Assembly (NCBI GenBank): GCA_905479535.1
Contig: CAJQMW010000455.1
Location: 1 to 7,178 of the forward strand
Source of the DNA: an uncultured Maribacter sp.
Lineage (GTDB): Bacteria; Bacteroidota; Bacteroidia; Flavobacteriales; Flavobacteriaceae
DNA: 7,178 nucleotides
Direction: 5' to 3'
Shown here: piece after piece, positions 6,023-7,178 of the stretch
How the letters are laid out: each line of letters starts with the position of its first letter
How positions within the stretch are numbered: position 1 is the first letter of the stretch
The notes under the pieces: model-generated
What the model was told of the DNA's origin: nothing
The model's input: the letters and a program-made list of their open reading frames with translations, nothing else
The model's database searches: none
Translations under genes and position numbers: made by a program

Positions 6023-6122
6023 TAGATGTTAGTCAATAGACGTTAGACTTTAGAAAGTTGAATACAAAAAGTATTCTAAACACTAAGACTGCCGACTAAA
6101 GACTACCCACTAAAGACTAATT
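6023..6122. repeat. Second heptamer-repeat inverted element, in the rpmJ-rpsM spacer
   Basis: The left arm is five heptamers in register: TAGATGT (6023), TAGTCAA (6030), TAGACGT (6037), TAGACTT (6044), TAGAAAG (6051-6057). The right arm is ACTAAG (6082, one base short), ACTGCCG (6088), ACTAAAG (6095), ACTACCC (6102), ACTAAAG (6109), ACTAATT (6116-6122). The outer arms, 6022-6053 against 6089-6120, match as an inverted repeat at 20 of 32 positions. At the centre is a perfect hairpin, GAATAC (6060-6065), loop AAAAA, GTATTC (6071-6076). The 11-mer TAGACGTTAGA and the 14-mer CCGACTAAAGACTA are shared exactly with the secY-infA spacer. The element ends 4 nt before the rpsM ATG. Confidence 0.9.
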
Positions 6123-6126
6123 AAAT

Positions 6127-6501
6127 ATGGCAAGAATCGCGGGTATTGATATACCAAAACAAAAGAGGGGCGTAATAGCCTTGACCTACATTTTTGGAAT
6201 AGGAAAAAGCAGGGCCAAGGAAATATTGGAAAAAGCCCAAGTGAATGAGGATACTAAGGTTTCCGATTGGAACGATGATGAAATCGGTCGAATCAGGGAT
6301 TCCGTTTCAGCTTTTACCATTGAGGGTGAATTACGTTCCGAGACACAATTGAACATTAAGCGTTTAATGGATATTGGATGTTATAGAGGTATTCGCCACA
6401 GATCAGGTTTGCCATTAAGGGGTCAGCGTACAAAGAACAATTCCAGGACTAGAAAGGGAAAACGAAAAACAGTTGCTAACAAGAAGAAAGCTACTAAATA
6501 A
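6127..6501 (+). CDS. rpsM: 30S ribosomal protein uS13
   Basis: S13 sits in the 30S head, forms intersubunit bridges with L5, and its basic tail approaches the P-site tRNA. The 124-residue product is full length. It starts MARIAGIDIPKQKRGVIALT, contains the helix-two-turn-helix region with YIFGIGKSRAKEIL (21-34), then the conserved CYRGIRHRSGLPLRGQRTKNNSRTRKGK segment (85-112), ending in a Lys-rich tail (ANKKKATK). It terminates in tandem in-frame stops, TAA TAA (6499-6504). The gap to rpsK is 9 nt. AAAGAGGT lies directly against the rpsK start, too close to act as a normal Shine-Dalgarno sequence. Confidence 0.98.
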   Translation: MARIAGIDIPKQKRGVIALTYIFGIGKSRAKEILEKAQVNEDTKVSDWNDDEIGRIRDSVSAFTIEGELRSETQLNIKRLMDIGCYRGIRHRSGLPLRGQRTKNNSRTRKGKRKTVANKKKATK

Positions 6502-6510
6502 TAAAGAGGT

Positions 6511-6903
6511 ATGGCAAAGGCAAATACTAAAGTAACCAAAAAGCGTAAAGTTGTTGTAGATTCTGTTGGTGAGGCACACGTTACAGCTTCTTTTAATAAT
6601 ATTATCATTTCATTGACCAATAAAAAGGGCGATGTCATTTCATGGTCTTCCGCTGGTAAATTAGGGTTCAGGGGTTCAAAAAAGAATACTCCCTACGCTG
6701 CGCAAGTAGCTGCGGAGGATTGTGCCAAAGTGGCTCACGAAGCTGGTTTGAGAAAAGTAAAGGTCTATGTTAAGGGACCTGGAAACGGAAGGGAGTCAGC
6801 GATACGTGCCTTACACAATTCTGGCATAGAGGTAACTGAGATTATAGACGTTACCCCAATGCCGCATAACGGTTGTAGGCCACCAAAAAGAAGAAGAGTT
6901 TAA
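6511..6903 (+). CDS. rpsK: 30S ribosomal protein uS11
   Basis: S11 is a 30S platform protein next to the mRNA exit and contacts S7 and S18. The 130-residue product shows the basic N-terminus (KANTKVTKKRKV, 3-14), EAHVTASFNNIIISLTNKKG (21-40), SWSSAGKLGFRGSKKNTPYAA (44-64), and the C-terminal signature VKGPGNGRESAIRAL (87-101) and VTPMPHNGCRPPKRRRV (114-130). The Asn120-Gly121 pair lies where bacterial S11 is known to carry an isoaspartate-forming asparagine. In many Firmicutes rpoA follows rpsK directly; here rpsD follows, as in Proteobacteria. The gap to rpsD is 87 nt and structured. Confidence 0.98.
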   Translation: MAKANTKVTKKRKVVVDSVGEAHVTASFNNIIISLTNKKGDVISWSSAGKLGFRGSKKNTPYAAQVAAEDCAKVAHEAGLRKVKVYVKGPGNGRESAIRALHNSGIEVTEIIDVTPMPHNGCRPPKRRRV

Positions 6904-6923
6904 TCAGTATTAATATATTTCAC

Positions 6924-6977
6924 GAAAGTGTAGTTACGATTATCGAAGGATAAGCCTTAATTCATAATCTCACTTTC
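6924..6977 (+). promoter_or_regulatory. Nested three-helix structure in the rpsK-rpsD spacer (candidate S4 mRNA site)
   Basis: Three nested perfect helices can form in the RNA: GAAAGTG 6924-6930 with CACTTTC 6971-6977 (7 bp), GATTAT 6938-6943 with ATAATC 6964-6969 (6 bp), and AAGG 6946-6949 with CCTT 6955-6958 (4 bp, loop ATAAG). The structure ends 13 nt before the rpsD ATG. A competing small hairpin, CAC-GAAA-GTG at 6921-6930 with a GNRA-type loop, shares the GTG strand. In E. coli and Bacillus, S4 represses its own mRNA by binding leader structures. A similar role here is inferred from position only. No U-tract follows, so a terminator is unlikely. Confidence 0.5.
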
Positions 6978-6990
6978 AAACTAAAAGAAA

Positions 6991-7178
6991 ATGGCAAGAT
7001 ATACAGGACCAAAATCAAAAATCGCCCGTAAATTCGGAGAAGCGATATTCGGAGATGACAAGTCTTTCGAAAAGAAAAATTACCCTCCAGGGCAACACGG
7101 TAACCAAAGACGTAGAGGAAAGAAGTCTGAGTACTCCGTACAGCTTATGGAAAAACAAAAAGCAAAATACACTTATGG
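6991..7178 (+). CDS. rpsD: 30S ribosomal protein uS4, N-terminal part (partial)
   Basis: S4 nucleates 30S assembly by binding the five-way junction of 16S rRNA and helps form the mRNA entry helicase site. The window contains 62 codons plus two bases before the edge. The product begins MARYTGPKSKIARKFGEAIF (1-20) and continues to YPPGQHGNQRRRGKKSEYSVQL (31-52), both typical of S4. No Cys is present in the N-terminal region where zinc-binding S4 proteins have their ligands, so this is a C-minus type. About two thirds of the protein, including the S4 RNA-binding domain, lies beyond the window. The ATG follows ACTAAAAGAAA, again an A-rich start. Confidence 0.97.
   Translation, partial: MARYTGPKSKIARKFGEAIFGDDKSFEKKNYPPGQHGNQRRRGKKSEYSVQLMEKQKAKYTY

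Noticed and set aside
5586..6122. CRISPR array or insertion sequence remnants around infA-rpmJ
   Set aside because: The repeat units are only 7 nt with no unique spacers of CRISPR length, and there is no transposase fragment or clear target-site duplication.
6904..6923. Bacteroidota-type promoter before rpsD (TATATTTC resembling TAnnTTTG)
   Set aside because: One base off the consensus -7 box, and no TTG at a suitable upstream distance was seen; not strong enough to call.

Overview
The window is a stretch of the conserved bacterial ribosomal-protein cluster (the S10-spc-alpha superoperon), entirely on the + strand. It runs from the last codons of rpsQ through rplN-rplX-rplE-rpsN-rpsH-rplF-rplR-rpsE-rpmD-rplO-secY-infA-rpmJ-rpsM-rpsK into the start of rpsD. 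All sixteen genes are ordinary essential translation or secretion genes. None is broken; only the first and last are cut by the window edges. No mobile element, CRISPR array, tRNA or rRNA is visible.

The protein sequences point to Bacteroidota, most likely a marine-type member of the Flavobacteriaceae; the genus cannot be fixed by eye. Supporting signs are moderate-to-low GC, flavobacterial-type L5, S8, S4 and L36 sequences, zinc-ligand-free forms of S14, L36 and S4, and A/T-rich start regions with almost no Shine-Dalgarno sequences. rpsD sits after rpsK, as in the alpha operon of E. coli. infA-rpmJ directly follows secY, with no adk or map in between.

Layout: 1-18 is the tail of rpsQ. The spc-type block, 22-5584, is rplN to secY, with most gaps only 1-19 nt, so it is probably one transcript. 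The alpha-type block is infA, rpmJ, rpsM, rpsK and rpsD, 5679 to the window end. The products assemble the 50S (L14, L24, L5, L6, L18, L30, L15, L36) and 30S (S17, S14, S8, S5, S13, S11, S4) subunits, start translation (IF1) and form the membrane channel for exported proteins (SecY).

The unusual content is in five longer intergenic spacers. Three of them (rplN-rplX, secY-infA, rpmJ-rpsM) hold a shared design: tandem 6-7 nt repeats on the left and roughly complementary tandem 6-7 nt repeats on the right, giving a long imperfect hairpin whose right arm ends 4 nt before the next start codon. The two copies flanking infA-rpmJ are clearly related in sequence. The other two spacers (rpsN-rpsH and rpsK-rpsD) hold non-repetitive predicted RNA hairpins. 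The one before rpsD is a nested three-helix structure and a candidate S4 autoregulatory site. Both rpmD (59 aa) and rpmJ (38 aa) are short genes that are easily missed.
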